DNA of 64,000 bases. Origin: Rubricoccus sp963708165 (lineage in GTDB: Bacteria > Bacteroidota > Rhodothermia > Rhodothermales > Rubricoccaceae). The DNA is taken from NCBI GenBank assembly GCA_963708165.1, contig OY970187.1, positions 1,860,001 through 1,924,000 of the forward strand. The letters run 5' to 3'. Positions within the stretch are counted from its first letter, which is position 1. The number at the start of each line of letters is the position of its first letter. The notes beneath the pieces are model-generated. The model was not told the origin of the DNA. It was given only the letters and a program-made list of their open reading frames with translations, and ran no database searches. Of this stretch, positions 53,074 to 61,672 are shown piece after piece. A program made the position numbers and the translations under genes.

Positions 53074-54117
53074 CTAATCCAGCAGCCCGCCGTCGAACAG
53101 GTCGCCGTCCTTGAGTGGCGGCACCAGGTCGAAGTGGTCGTACGCGCGCCGCATGGCGACGCGGCCGCGCGGCGTGCGCGCCATGAAGCCTTCCTGGATC
53201 AGGTACGGCTCGTAGACCTCCTCGATGGTGCCGGGGTCCTCGCCCACCGCCACGGCAATCGTGCTCACGCCGACCGGGCCGCCCTCGAACTTCTCCATCA
53301 GCGCGAGCAGCACGCGGGCGTCCATGTCGTCCAATCCGGCCTCGTCCACGTCCAGCGCGTCCAGCGCGTGAGAGGCGAGCGCGGTCGTGACGCGGCCATC
53401 ACCGTCGACCTCGGCGAAGTCGCGCGTGCGACGGAGCAGCTTGTTCGCGATGCGCGGCGTGCCGCGGGAGCGCCGCGCGATCTCGTGCGCGCCGTCCTCG
53501 GTGATCTCGACGCCCAGCAGCTCCGCACTGCGCAGCACGATCTTCTGCAGCAGATCGGCAGTGTAGTAGTCGTAGCGGAAGTCGATGCCGAAGCGGGCGC
53601 GCAGCGGTGCCGTCAGCAGCCCCTTGCGCGTCGTCGCGCCGACGAGCGTGAACGGCGGCAGCGAGATCCGCACGCTGCGCGCGCTCGGACCACTGTCGAT
53701 CAGGATGTCGATCGCGTAGTCCTCCATCGCGGAATACAGGTACTCCTCCACGACGGGCGAGAGCCGGTGGATCTCGTCGATGAACAGCACGTCGCCCTCC
53801 TCCAGGTTGGTGAGGAGTCCCGCGATGCTCGCGGGCTTGTCCAGCGCCGGGCCCGACGTGGTCTTGATGGCCGCGCCCATCTCCTCGGCCACGATGTGCG
53901 CAAGCGTCGTCTTGCCGAGCCCGGGCGGGCCGGAAAGGATGACGTGGTCCAACGCCTCGCCGCGTTGCAACGCAGCCGTCACGAACACGCGGAGGTTGTC
54001 TTTGATCTTCTGCTGCCCGATGAACTCGTCGAGCGCGCGCGGGCGAAGGGCGGTTTCGAAGTCGGCGTCGCGCGTCGTCGGCGTGGCGTCAATAGGGCCT
54101 CTGGCGGGGGTATCCAT
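53074..54117 (-). CDS. ruvB: Holliday junction DNA helicase RuvB
   Basis: 347 residues from ATG 54117 (an ATG eight codons upstream is possible). LRPRALDEFIGQQKIKDNLR, Walker A GPPGLGKTT, Walker B FIDEIHRL, GATTRKGLL with the sensor region, and the C-terminal winged helix with PYLIQEGFMARTPRGR are all in place. RuvB drives branch migration at Holliday junctions with RuvA and pairs with RuvC. No ruvA or ruvC nearby. CGCCAGAGGCCTCTGGCG lies about 90 bp upstream. Confidence 0.97.
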   Translation of the reverse strand: MDTPARGPIDATPTTRDADFETALRPRALDEFIGQQKIKDNLRVFVTAALQRGEALDHVILSGPPGLGKTTLAHIVAEEMGAAIKTTSGPALDKPASIAGLLTNLEEGDVLFIDEIHRLSPVVEEYLYSAMEDYAIDILIDSGPSARSVRISLPPFTLVGATTRKGLLTAPLRARFGIDFRYDYYTADLLQKIVLRSAELLGVEITEDGAHEIARRSRGTPRIANKLLRRTRDFAEVDGDGRVTTALASHALDALDVDEAGLDDMDARVLLALMEKFEGGPVGVSTIAVAVGEDPGTIEEVYEPYLIQEGFMARTPRGRVAMRRAYDHFDLVPPLKDGDLFDGGLLD

Positions 54118-54261
54118 GTGTGCGGAGGTGGTTTGCGCCAAGGTACGGGGCGGGGGTGACAGGGTGTGTCATCGCTCCGGCGTGGCGTGCTGGCCATGCC
54201 CGTGTCGCCAGAGGCCTCTGGCGTAGCGCGGGCCTCAGGTATACCGCCGTGCTTAGGGGAA

Positions 54262-54559
54262 ACCCCCTGAGAACGCTCCGGCAGGTGCGCTGCACCGGCC
54301 GCCAGGGGCTCGCCGGTGTGCCGCGCGCTGGACTAGCTGTGCAGGGTCGCGTTCTCTGTCCTCCTCAAGCGGGGACAGTTGGCATCCAGCCTCTAGCGAA
54401 ACCATGAGTCGCCGGGATCGCCCACTCGGAGCGCGGTGGAAACTGTCCCCCTGTTTAGGGGGACAGAGGATGCGACCACCCGAAATCACCTATGGAGCCT
54501 GAGTATCCAACTCACGCCAGAGGTTACACAGCGCGCAGAGCCGAGCATCCTCAGGGGGT
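54262..54559. repeat. Composite inverted-repeat element, copy 3 (longest, divergent)
   Basis: Outer arms ACCCCCTGAGAACGCTC (54262-54278) and GAGCATCCTCAGGGGGT (54543-54559) match as inverses at 15 of 17 positions. Inner arms GTCGCGTTCTCTGTCC to CGGGGACAGTT (54346-54380) and AACTGTCCCCCTGTTTAGGG to GGACAGAGGATGCGAC (54440-54475) are inverse, each with a small hairpin. The gap 54118-54681 has no gene. Confidence 0.65.
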
Positions 54560-54681
54560 CCCAGCCGAGCACAGACGCTCCCGAGCCTCTGGCGCCAGAG
54601 GCCTGTACGAATCCATCCCCGCCAGAGGCTTTCCGCCGCGCGCCCGTTGACTCCGCCGGAGGCCGTCTCTACGTTGGCGCC

Positions 54682-55377
54682 ATGTTTGCTGTAGACCACG
54701 TCCTCGTCTCCGACGCGCTGCTCGACGCGCCTTTCTGCTGCTCGCTCAGTGCGTGCCACGGAAGCTGCTGCGTCGAAGGCGACCGCGGCGCCCCACTGCT
54801 CCCCGAAGAGCGCGCCGAACTGGAGCGCGCGCTGCCCATCGTCGGCCCGCGTCTGCGCAAAGAAGCGCACGACGTGATCGGCAAAGAGGGCTTCTGGGAA
54901 GGCAACGAGCGCGAGGGCTACGCCACGACGACCGTCGCGGGCAAGGAGTGCGTGTTTGTCGTTTTCCGCAAAGGCACGGCGGTTTGCGGCATCCAAGAGG
55001 CGCACGCCGAGGGCAAGCTGGACTGGGAAAAGCCCATCTCGTGCCACCTCTACCCGGTCCGCGTCGAGGCCTACGGCGAGGGTGAGAGCCGCGTCGAGGT
55101 GCTCAACTACGAGCAGATTGAGATGTGCACGCCCGCCATCCCGCACGGCCGCAGGCTCGGTCTCCAACTCGCCGACTTCCTCTCGCGGCCTCTGGCGCGG
55201 CGCTACGGCGACGCGTGGCTGGCGCGGTTCAAGACGGCGCTCCACGCGCGGCGCCGGCTTCTCGGCATCGGTCCTACAGATTCTGCTGCGGCCTCTGGCG
55301 AATCTGCCTCTGGCGGTGATGGCGGCCCGTCTCTCTACGCCAGAGGCGATGGTCACTCTGCGCCCTCGGAACCTTAA
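54682..55377 (+). CDS. DUF3109 family Cys-rich protein
   Basis: 231 residues from ATG 54682; the frame upstream reads repeat-element sequence. FAVDHVLVSDALLDAPFCCS, then ACHGSCCVEGDRGAPLLPEE, CVFVVFRKGTAVCGIQEAHA, PISCHLYPVRV and MCTPAI carry the conserved Cys set of DUF3109 (YkgJ-like cluster-binding class). A metal or Fe-S site is likely. The C-terminal 30 residues are repeat-encoded ASG-rich sequence. It precedes rpoN by 57 bp in the same direction. Confidence 0.8.
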   Translation: MFAVDHVLVSDALLDAPFCCSLSACHGSCCVEGDRGAPLLPEERAELERALPIVGPRLRKEAHDVIGKEGFWEGNEREGYATTTVAGKECVFVVFRKGTAVCGIQEAHAEGKLDWEKPISCHLYPVRVEAYGEGESRVEVLNYEQIEMCTPAIPHGRRLGLQLADFLSRPLARRYGDAWLARFKTALHARRRLLGIGPTDSAAASGESASGGDGGPSLYARGDGHSAPSEP

Positions 55378-55434
55378 GCTGACACCCGACCCGGCGATAC
55401 TCTCGGTCCTCTCTTCCTCCCGCCCCGCGCGGAT

Positions 55435-57129
55435 ATGCTCAACCTCCACCAAAAGCAGTCTCTACAGCAGAAGCTGTCGCCGCAGCAGATCCAGTACATC
55501 AAGCTGCTGCAACTGCCCACGCTCGCGTTGGAGCAACGCATCAAGGCGGAGCTGGAGAGCAACCCGCTTTTGGAGGAGGGCATGGAAGAGGAGGACGATC
55601 TCAACCTCGACACGCCAGAGGCTGAGCGCGACGACGCGCCCGACGAGAAGCAGCAGGACGATGAGTTCGACTGGGACGAGTTCCTCAACGCGCCCGACGA
55701 CCTCTACGGCTACAAAGCCGCACCGGACAACGAGGAGGACGACCGCGAGGCGCCCATGCCGGACCTCTCGTCCATGGCCGAGAGCCTGCGCGATCAGGTG
55801 GGCCTCTTGGATCTGGACGAGACCGAGGCGCTCATCGCGGACCAGATCATCGGCTCCATCGACGAGGACGGCTACCTCCGTCGCCCGGTCGAGTCGATCT
55901 TGGACGACGTGATGTTCAACTTCGGCGTGATGCTGACCGAGACCGACGTGGAGCGCGTGCTCTCGCGCATTCAGCGCTTGGAGCCCGTCGGCATCGCCGC
56001 GCGCGACCTGCGCGAGTGCCTGCTGGTGCAACTCGACATGATGCCGAACGACGTGGACGGGCGCGAAACCGCCTACGACCTGGTAGACAAGTGCTACAAG
56101 GCGTTCACGATGAAGCACTTCGACCAGATCCAGCGCAAGCTGGGCATCGACGAGTACGACCTGAAGGAGGCCTACGACTTGGTGCGGAGCCTGGACCCCA
56201 AGCCCGGCGAAGGCGACTTCGTGGCGCAGACCAACTACATCACGCCCGACTACACCGTCGTGCGCGACGACGAGGGCTTCCGCATCTCGCTCAACGGCCG
56301 CAATGCCCCGGAGCTCCGCGTCAACGGGCATTACCGGAACATGTGGAACGACCTCTCGGCCAAAAAGAAGCGCGGCGACAAGGCCGCGACCGAGACCAAG
56401 AACTTCCTCAAGACGCGCATGGAGAGCGCGCGCTGGTTTATCAACTCCATCCAGCAGCGCCGCAACACGATGCTGAAGGTGATGGAGGCCATCGTGCAGA
56501 TCCAGCACGACTTCTTCGAGCACGGCCCGGGCCACCTCCGCCCGATGATTCTCAAGGACATCGCCGAGATCATCCACATGGACATCTCGACCGTCTCCCG
56601 CGTGGTCAACGGCAAATACGTGCAGACCGAGTGGGGCGTGTTCGAACTCAAGCACTACTTCTCCGAGGGCATCGAGACCGATACGGGCGAGGAGGTCAGC
56701 AACAAGGAGGTCAAGTCCGCCCTGGAGCACATCATCGCCGACGAGGACAAGACGAAGCCGTGGAGCGACCAGAAGCTGGCGGACCTGCTGGCGGAGAAGG
56801 GCTACCCCATCGCGCGGCGGACGGTCACGAAGTACCGCGAGCAGGCCGGGATTCCCGGTCGCGCGTCTGCGGCGCCAGATCGTGCTCGCGTAGCCTCTGG
56901 CGCATCGGAGGGATGCGGGATAAGGGATAAGGGATGTGCAGAGGACGCGGCTGGCCTCTGGCGCCAGAGGCCGGGTGGGCTCTGCGCTTCGGGTGGACCC
57001 CCTGCTTTGCTCCCCGTTGGTCGCAAAGCTGTCCCCCTGATTCAGGGGGACAATTCAGATCCAGCCTCTGGCGAGGCGCCGCGCCGTCTCGGTCTCTCCT
57101 GCGACCTCGGTGTGGATTGTCCCCCTTAA
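55435..57129 (+). CDS. rpoN: RNA polymerase sigma-54 factor, C-terminal frame interruption
   Basis: Sigma-54 with the Bacteroidota-type start LHQKQSLQQKLSPQQIQYIK, acidic region II, core-binding region (RRPVESILDDVMFNFGVML onward) and the RpoN box IARRTVTKYREQAGIP. Activity needs an AAA+ enhancer-binding protein. As written the frame runs to 57129, reading through repeat element copy 4. Removing one G at 56857-56858 (CCC-G-GTCGCG) gives IPVARLRRQIVLA and a stop at 56891-56893, the normal family end (about 485 residues). The long tail is therefore very probably an artefact of one extra base. Confidence 0.93.
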   Translation: MLNLHQKQSLQQKLSPQQIQYIKLLQLPTLALEQRIKAELESNPLLEEGMEEEDDLNLDTPEAERDDAPDEKQQDDEFDWDEFLNAPDDLYGYKAAPDNEEDDREAPMPDLSSMAESLRDQVGLLDLDETEALIADQIIGSIDEDGYLRRPVESILDDVMFNFGVMLTETDVERVLSRIQRLEPVGIAARDLRECLLVQLDMMPNDVDGRETAYDLVDKCYKAFTMKHFDQIQRKLGIDEYDLKEAYDLVRSLDPKPGEGDFVAQTNYITPDYTVVRDDEGFRISLNGRNAPELRVNGHYRNMWNDLSAKKKRGDKAATETKNFLKTRMESARWFINSIQQRRNTMLKVMEAIVQIQHDFFEHGPGHLRPMILKDIAEIIHMDISTVSRVVNGKYVQTEWGVFELKHYFSEGIETDTGEEVSNKEVKSALEHIIADEDKTKPWSDQKLADLLAEKGYPIARRTVTKYREQAGIPGRASAAPDRARVASGASEGCGIRDKGCAEDAAGLWRQRPGGLCASGGPPALLPVGRKAVPLIQGDNSDPASGEAPRRLGLSCDLGVDCPP

Positions 57130-57178
57130 CAAGGGGGACAGGTCGACCGCCGTCACAGGCGCGTCGACCGGGGGGTCC
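56996..57178. repeat. Composite inverted-repeat element, copy 4
   Basis: Left half: ACCCCCTGCTTTGCTCCCC, GGTCGCAAAGCTGTCCCCCT, AGGGGGACAATTCAG (to about 57059). Right half: ATTGTCCCCCTTAACAAGGG, GGACAGGTCGACC, GTCGACCGGGGGGTCCC (57114-57178). The spacer includes a repeat nonamer. The gap 56894-57269 holds this element, nonamer repeats and a GGGATAAGGGAT string. Confidence 0.65.
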
Positions 57179-57269
57179 CAGACGACCGCAGAGTCCCGAA
57201 CAACCACAGACCCACCCGAAGCCTCTGGCGCCAGAGGCCGTACCCTGGCGTAGATCCCCCCGCACATCC

Positions 57270-58142
57270 GTGAAGCTGTTCGCCGCCGTCCTGCTCCTCG
57301 CCGCCGCCCTCGTCGCCTGCGACGTCGGTCCACCCTCCACCGCGCCGCCGAGCACCGGCGGCGGCCCGCAGACCCGCGTGGTCCGGCTCACGCTTGACCC
57401 GGACACGGTGGCGGTGGGGGACACTGCGCTTGTCCATGTCGTCATCGAAGACAGCCTGGACACGCGGTTTCGTTACGGCTGGGGAATGCCACGAGAGTTG
57501 ACCCTTCCCATAGACGGCCGCGTTGATGGTCCTCGCGTCCGATTTGTCGCCCCCCGCACATCTGAAACGTCGGGGCAAGTCGTACGAGCGACCACGAGCG
57601 TCACTATCACCAACGGCGTGGCGGGGACTCGGCCGGTTACCTATTCCTTCAGCATCCCCATCCGGAACGGAGCCTCTGGCGCCAGAGGCCTGAGCCATCG
57701 TGCGGCCGCACCCGGTACCTTCGAGCGTGACCGTCCGCGCGCTCCTGCTCCTCGCCTGCCTCGCCGCCTCTGGCGCGAGCGCCCAGCCCGGCGCGCGCTT
57801 CGACCGGCTGGGGACGGAGGACGGCCTCTCGCAGAGCATCGTCAACGCCGTCGTGCAGGACCGGCAGGGCTACCTGTGGTTCGGGACCGAGGACGGGCTC
57901 AACCGCTACGACGGGGCGCGCTTCGCGACCTACCGCTACGTGCCGGACGACAGCACCGCGCTGCCTGGCAACCGCGTGACGGCCCTCGCCGAAGACGCGA
58001 GCGGCACGCTCTGGATCGGCACGACGGACGGGCTCGCGCGGCTAGACCGCGCAAGCGAGACCTTCTCGGTCCCACCGGGCGCGCCCGGAGACCTCGACGG
58101 CGCCTGTGGCCGCGAAGTCACCGCCCTTGCCTCTGGCGCTGA
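57270..58142 (+). CDS. Lipoprotein whose frame runs into the next gene
   Basis: GTG 57270 gives VKLFAAVLLLAAALVACDVG, a lipoprotein signal with lipobox LVAC. The unique part ends near residue 135 (VTITNGVAGTRPVTYSFSIP). Beyond a full repeat palindrome at about 57671 the frame stays open through 415 bases of the propeller-sensor gene and encodes Arg/Pro-rich shadow sequence. A shift of one base would end it with TGA at 57691-57693 after PLAPEA, leaving about 140 residues. The short form is more likely. Function not recognised; one beta-rich domain is visible. Confidence 0.55.
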   Translation: MKLFAAVLLLAAALVACDVGPPSTAPPSTGGGPQTRVVRLTLDPDTVAVGDTALVHVVIEDSLDTRFRYGWGMPRELTLPIDGRVDGPRVRFVAPRTSETSGQVVRATTSVTITNGVAGTRPVTYSFSIPIRNGASGARGLSHRAAAPGTFERDRPRAPAPRLPRRLWRERPARRALRPAGDGGRPLAEHRQRRRAGPAGLPVVRDRGRAQPLRRGALRDLPLRAGRQHRAAWQPRDGPRRRRERHALDRHDGRARAARPRKRDLLGPTGRARRPRRRLWPRSHRPCLWR

Positions 58143-60339
58143 CGGCACGCTCTGGACCGCGACGCGCAACGGCGGCCTGTGCGCGCGCGACGCCGCCTCT
58201 GGCGACTGGCTGCCGGTGCAGATCACAAACGCGCCAGAGGCTCAGCCCAGCGCGCTCGGCCTCTGGCGTGGCGCCAGGGGCGCGCTCTGGGCGCAGCTAA
58301 GCGGCATCGGGCCGGGTGGCGCGGCGGGCGTCTGCCGCATCGACGAGGCCGCGCGCACCTGCGAAGCTCGCGCTGTGCCGTGGACGCGGACCGTCGCCGG
58401 CGCCAGAGGCGTTGCCTTTGGCGATACGCCCGAAGGCCTCGCGCTCTACCGCGAGGAAGGTGGCGCGTGGAGTCGCGCCGAGGTCTGGCCCGGTGTGCGC
58501 ATGGGGGGCGGCTCCCACACCCTGCTCGTCACCGGCGACCGCGTCTGGGTGGGCACCGAGGCTGGCGGAATCCTGAGCGTGGACCCCGAGACCGGCGACG
58601 CTCGCTTCTACACCCCCGACCCCGCTGATCCGCGCAGCCTCCCCAGCGCGACCGTCCGCACGTTTACCCGCGACGCGCAGGGCTCGGTCTGGATCGGGAC
58701 GGCGCTCGGGCTGGCGCGCTGGCGTCCGCCCGAAACCGGCGCCTTCCAGATCGTCGCGCGCGGACCGGGCGGGCTGGCCTCTGGCGCCAACGGCATCCAC
58801 CAATCGCGCGACGGGCGCGTGTGGATCGCGACCAACGACGGCCTGCACCGCCTGGACCGCGAAACCGGCGAGGTGACGGTGTACCGCCGCGAGGGCGCCG
58901 CGGGCGAGAGCTTTCCGAGCGCCTTCTGGTGGGTCTACGAGGACCGCGCGGGCACGCTCTGGGTGGGCGGCAAGCGCCAGGGACTGTTCCGCTTCGATCC
59001 CGAGACGGGCCAGTTCTCGCGAGAGCCCGGATTCGACGGGCGCCTGTTCGGCGGAACCGACGCGCCGAGCGTTCCCGTCCGCTACGTCACCGAGGACCGC
59101 CAGAGGCGGCTCTGGGTGGGCACGAGCGACGGCTTGGCCGTGCGCCCCGAGGTGACCGGCGAGTGGCGCGGCGCCTCGGGCGAGGCCTTCCCGTCCACGC
59201 ACACCAACGTGGTGCACGAAGACCGCTCCGGCTCGGTCTGGGTGGGCACCGATGGCGGGCTGTGCCGCTTCGCGCCCGGCGTGCTCGGCGAGGTCCGCGC
59301 GGCGACGTGCTACCGCCACGTGCCGGGCGACTCCACCAGCCTGGGCGCCGACATCGTGTGGACGGTCGCCGAGGACGCCAGAGGCGCGCTCTGGGCCGGA
59401 ACCGTCGGCGGCGGCCTCGCGCAGTTCGACGCTGACGCCGAGACATGGCGCCGCGTCACGACCGCCGACGGCCTACCCAACAACACGATCTACGGGCTCC
59501 TGGCGGATGACACAGGCCGCCTCTGGATGACCACCAACGCGGGCCTCGCGAGCCTGGACCCGGCCTCTGGCGCCGTCTCGGTCTACACCGCCGCGGACGG
59601 CCTGGTGAGCAACGAGTTCGACTTCATGGCCTACCACCGCGGCCGCGACGGCACGATGTACGTCGGCGGGCCGCACGGGCTGACGTACTTCCACCCGGAC
59701 CGCCTGGCACCGACCGGCGAGATCGCGCCCGTCGTCATCTCCGGCATTCGCGCGGGCGACGTGCGCCGCCCCGGGCTGGTGGCTTCTGGCGACCGCATCG
59801 AGATCGGGCACGACGAGAACTTCCTCCGCTTCGAGTTCGCGAGCCTGGACTTCCGCAACCCGGAGCAAAACCGCTACGAGTACCGCCTGCGCGGCTACGA
59901 AGACGACTGGCGCCAGACCAACGGCCGCCAGCCGTTTGCGGTCTACACCCGCGTCCCGCCCGGCACGTACACCTTCGAGGTGCGCGGCGCCAACCGCGAC
60001 GGCGTGTTCAACCCGGAGCCGGTCGAGATCGCTGTCCGCATCGTGCCCGAGTGGTGGCAACAGGCCTGGCTGCAAATTCTGGCCGCGCTCTTGGGAGCAG
60101 GAGCCCTCGGCGCCGTTGCCGTGCGCGTTCACCACGGACACTTGCGCCGCGAACGGTTGGAGCACCTCCGCCAGAGGCGCCGCGTGGCGCATCGCCTGCA
60201 CACCGGCCCCGTCCCCGCGCTCCGCCGCGTCGGCGACGAGCTCCACGCGATGTGCGCAGACGACGACGCGCACCCCGCGCACGCCGCCCGCACGGCCGTC
60301 CACGAAGTCGCCGATGGGCTCGGCGAGCGTCGTGGATGA
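57727..60339 (+). CDS. Two-component propeller sensor with Y_Y_Y domain, kinase core missing
   Basis: 870 residues from GTG 57727. Signal (VRALLLLACLAASGASAQPG), then about 14 propeller repeats of the form QGYLWFGTEDGLNRYDG over residues 30-640, a Y_Y_Y domain (about 645-735) and one membrane helix (about 770-790). The cytoplasmic end RRVAHRLHTGPVPALRRVGD resembles a HisKA_3 dimerisation helix (HDGP) with Thr for Asp. No ATPase domain follows. One base removed near 60327 continues to VVDELGPPEWDEKE and a stop at 60371. It may be a receptor that signals through a partner. Confidence 0.75.
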   Translation: MTVRALLLLACLAASGASAQPGARFDRLGTEDGLSQSIVNAVVQDRQGYLWFGTEDGLNRYDGARFATYRYVPDDSTALPGNRVTALAEDASGTLWIGTTDGLARLDRASETFSVPPGAPGDLDGACGREVTALASGADGTLWTATRNGGLCARDAASGDWLPVQITNAPEAQPSALGLWRGARGALWAQLSGIGPGGAAGVCRIDEAARTCEARAVPWTRTVAGARGVAFGDTPEGLALYREEGGAWSRAEVWPGVRMGGGSHTLLVTGDRVWVGTEAGGILSVDPETGDARFYTPDPADPRSLPSATVRTFTRDAQGSVWIGTALGLARWRPPETGAFQIVARGPGGLASGANGIHQSRDGRVWIATNDGLHRLDRETGEVTVYRREGAAGESFPSAFWWVYEDRAGTLWVGGKRQGLFRFDPETGQFSREPGFDGRLFGGTDAPSVPVRYVTEDRQRRLWVGTSDGLAVRPEVTGEWRGASGEAFPSTHTNVVHEDRSGSVWVGTDGGLCRFAPGVLGEVRAATCYRHVPGDSTSLGADIVWTVAEDARGALWAGTVGGGLAQFDADAETWRRVTTADGLPNNTIYGLLADDTGRLWMTTNAGLASLDPASGAVSVYTAADGLVSNEFDFMAYHRGRDGTMYVGGPHGLTYFHPDRLAPTGEIAPVVISGIRAGDVRRPGLVASGDRIEIGHDENFLRFEFASLDFRNPEQNRYEYRLRGYEDDWRQTNGRQPFAVYTRVPPGTYTFEVRGANRDGVFNPEPVEIAVRIVPEWWQQAWLQILAALLGAGALGAVAVRVHHGHLRRERLEHLRQRRRVAHRLHTGPVPALRRVGDELHAMCADDDAHPAHAARTAVHEVADGLGERRG

Positions 60340-60404
60340 ACTCGGCCCGCCCGAGTGGGACGAGAAGGAATAGCGCCAGAGGCCTCTGGCGCATTTGACG
60401 TTTC

Positions 60405-60472
60405 CTGGTAGGGCGTGCTCGCCGAGCGCGCCGCAATCGAACGCGGAGGCATCGGCGAGGCGTCCCTACCAG
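60405..60472. repeat. GTAGGG-type inverted-repeat element
   Basis: Left arm CTGGTAGGGCGTGCTCGCCGA (60405-60425) and right arm TCGGCGAGGCGTCCCTACCAG (60452-60472) are near-exact inverses around a 26-base loop. It lies in the convergent gap between the propeller sensor and the aldo-keto reductase. A solo arm occurs at 52967-52991. Confidence 0.6.
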
Positions 60473-60499
60473 GGGTTGAAATGCCTCTGGCGGCAGAGG

Positions 60500-61561
60500 C
60501 TACCGCCAGTCCGTGCCCACCGAAGCGCCACCAAAGACGGCGTTCTTCAGCATCGGCATCTCGGTCCCTACCATCGTTCCATAGCTAGGCGCGAGGGCGC
60601 TGGCCGCATCCAACTGGGCCGTCTGCTCGTTGCCGAGGTGCACGGTGAGCGAGGACAGGTTGCTCGCCAACTGCTTCGGCGTGCGTGCTCCCACGATGAG
60701 CGACGCCGTCGCTGGGCGTGCTACCGCCCAGGCCAACGCGACCTCGGCGGGTGTGTGCCCAGCCTCTTGCGCGACGCTCCGGAGCACGTCCAGAATATCC
60801 CAGTTGCGGTCGGTGAACTTGGAGTCTCCGAACGGATTGGCGCCACCCAGGCGGCCAGAGCTCTCGTCGCGCGCGTCGCCTCTGGCGTACTTGCCCGTGA
60901 GGAAACCGCCCGCCAGAGGACTCCACGTCACAATGCCCATTCCGCCCTCTCGCGCCGTGCCGACGTGCTCCCGCTCGATGCTCCGGTCCACGAGCGAGTA
61001 CTCGGTCTGGAGCGCGATGGGGCCGGGCACGCCGTGCGCCTGCGCGAGCGTGGCCGCTTTCATCGCGTACCACGCCGGGCCGTCTGAAAGGCCGAAGTAG
61101 CGGATCTTGCCCTCGCGCACGAGGTCGCCGAGCGTCTGCAGGATCTCCTCGACCGGAGTCACCATGTCCCAGACGTGGAGCCAGTACAGGTCGATGTAAT
61201 CCGTACCGAGGCGCTTGAGGGAGCCTTCCAGCGCGCGCACGACATGCTTGCGCCCGTTTCCGCCCGCGTGCGGATTGCCCGCGTCGCCACTGAAGAAACC
61301 TGATTTGGTCGCGAGCACCAACCGGTCACGCAGGCCGCGCTCCGCCACGAACCGCCCGACCATCTCCTCGCTGCGGCCTCCCGCGTACATGTCGGCCGTG
61401 TCGATGACGCTGCCGCCCGCCTCGACGTAGCCGTCGAACACGTCGGCGGCTTCCTGATCCGACGAGCCCCAGCCGGAGGTGCCGAAGGTCATGGTGCCCA
61501 GCGTGATCGGGCTGACGAGAAGGCCGGAGCGGCCGAGGGTACGGTATGAGTTAAGGTCCAT
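60500..61561 (-). CDS. Aldo/keto reductase
   Basis: 353 residues. YRTLGRSGLLVSPITLGTMT, then GSVIDTADMYAGGRSEEMVG (catalytic Asp and Tyr), LATKSGFFSGDAGNPHAGGN with the Lys, and YIDLYWLHVWD with the active-site His. The NADPH-binding end reads SLIVGARTPKQLASNLSSL. NADPH-dependent carbonyl reductase; natural substrate unknown. The divergent TetR gene 111 bp away probably controls it. Confidence 0.9.
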   Translation of the reverse strand: MDLNSYRTLGRSGLLVSPITLGTMTFGTSGWGSSDQEAADVFDGYVEAGGSVIDTADMYAGGRSEEMVGRFVAERGLRDRLVLATKSGFFSGDAGNPHAGGNGRKHVVRALEGSLKRLGTDYIDLYWLHVWDMVTPVEEILQTLGDLVREGKIRYFGLSDGPAWYAMKAATLAQAHGVPGPIALQTEYSLVDRSIEREHVGTAREGGMGIVTWSPLAGGFLTGKYARGDARDESSGRLGGANPFGDSKFTDRNWDILDVLRSVAQEAGHTPAEVALAWAVARPATASLIVGARTPKQLASNLSSLTVHLGNEQTAQLDAASALAPSYGTMVGTEMPMLKNAVFGGASVGTDWR

Positions 61562-61672
61562 GTCGCCAGATGCAGTTGTGTACCGCGTGGAATAGTATTA
61601 CGCCTCTGGCGTTCCCGTCCCGGCAACATTTTGTTTCGGAGAGGATAAAACCGACATAAACACCTCTGACGC
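61562..61672. promoter_or_regulatory. Divergent promoter region between reductase and TetR genes
   Basis: 111-bp AT-richer gap holding GGAATAGTATTAC (near-palindromic), one repeat half-site, and TTTTGTTTCGGAGAGGATAA before the tetR start. The divergent layout and dyads suggest TetR represses both genes here. Exact boxes were not verified. Confidence 0.35.

Noticed and set aside
56894..57129. Genuine 80-residue C-terminal extension of RpoN
   Set aside because: The extra residues translate a repeat element. The alternative frame gives the standard RpoN ending, so one extra base explains it better.
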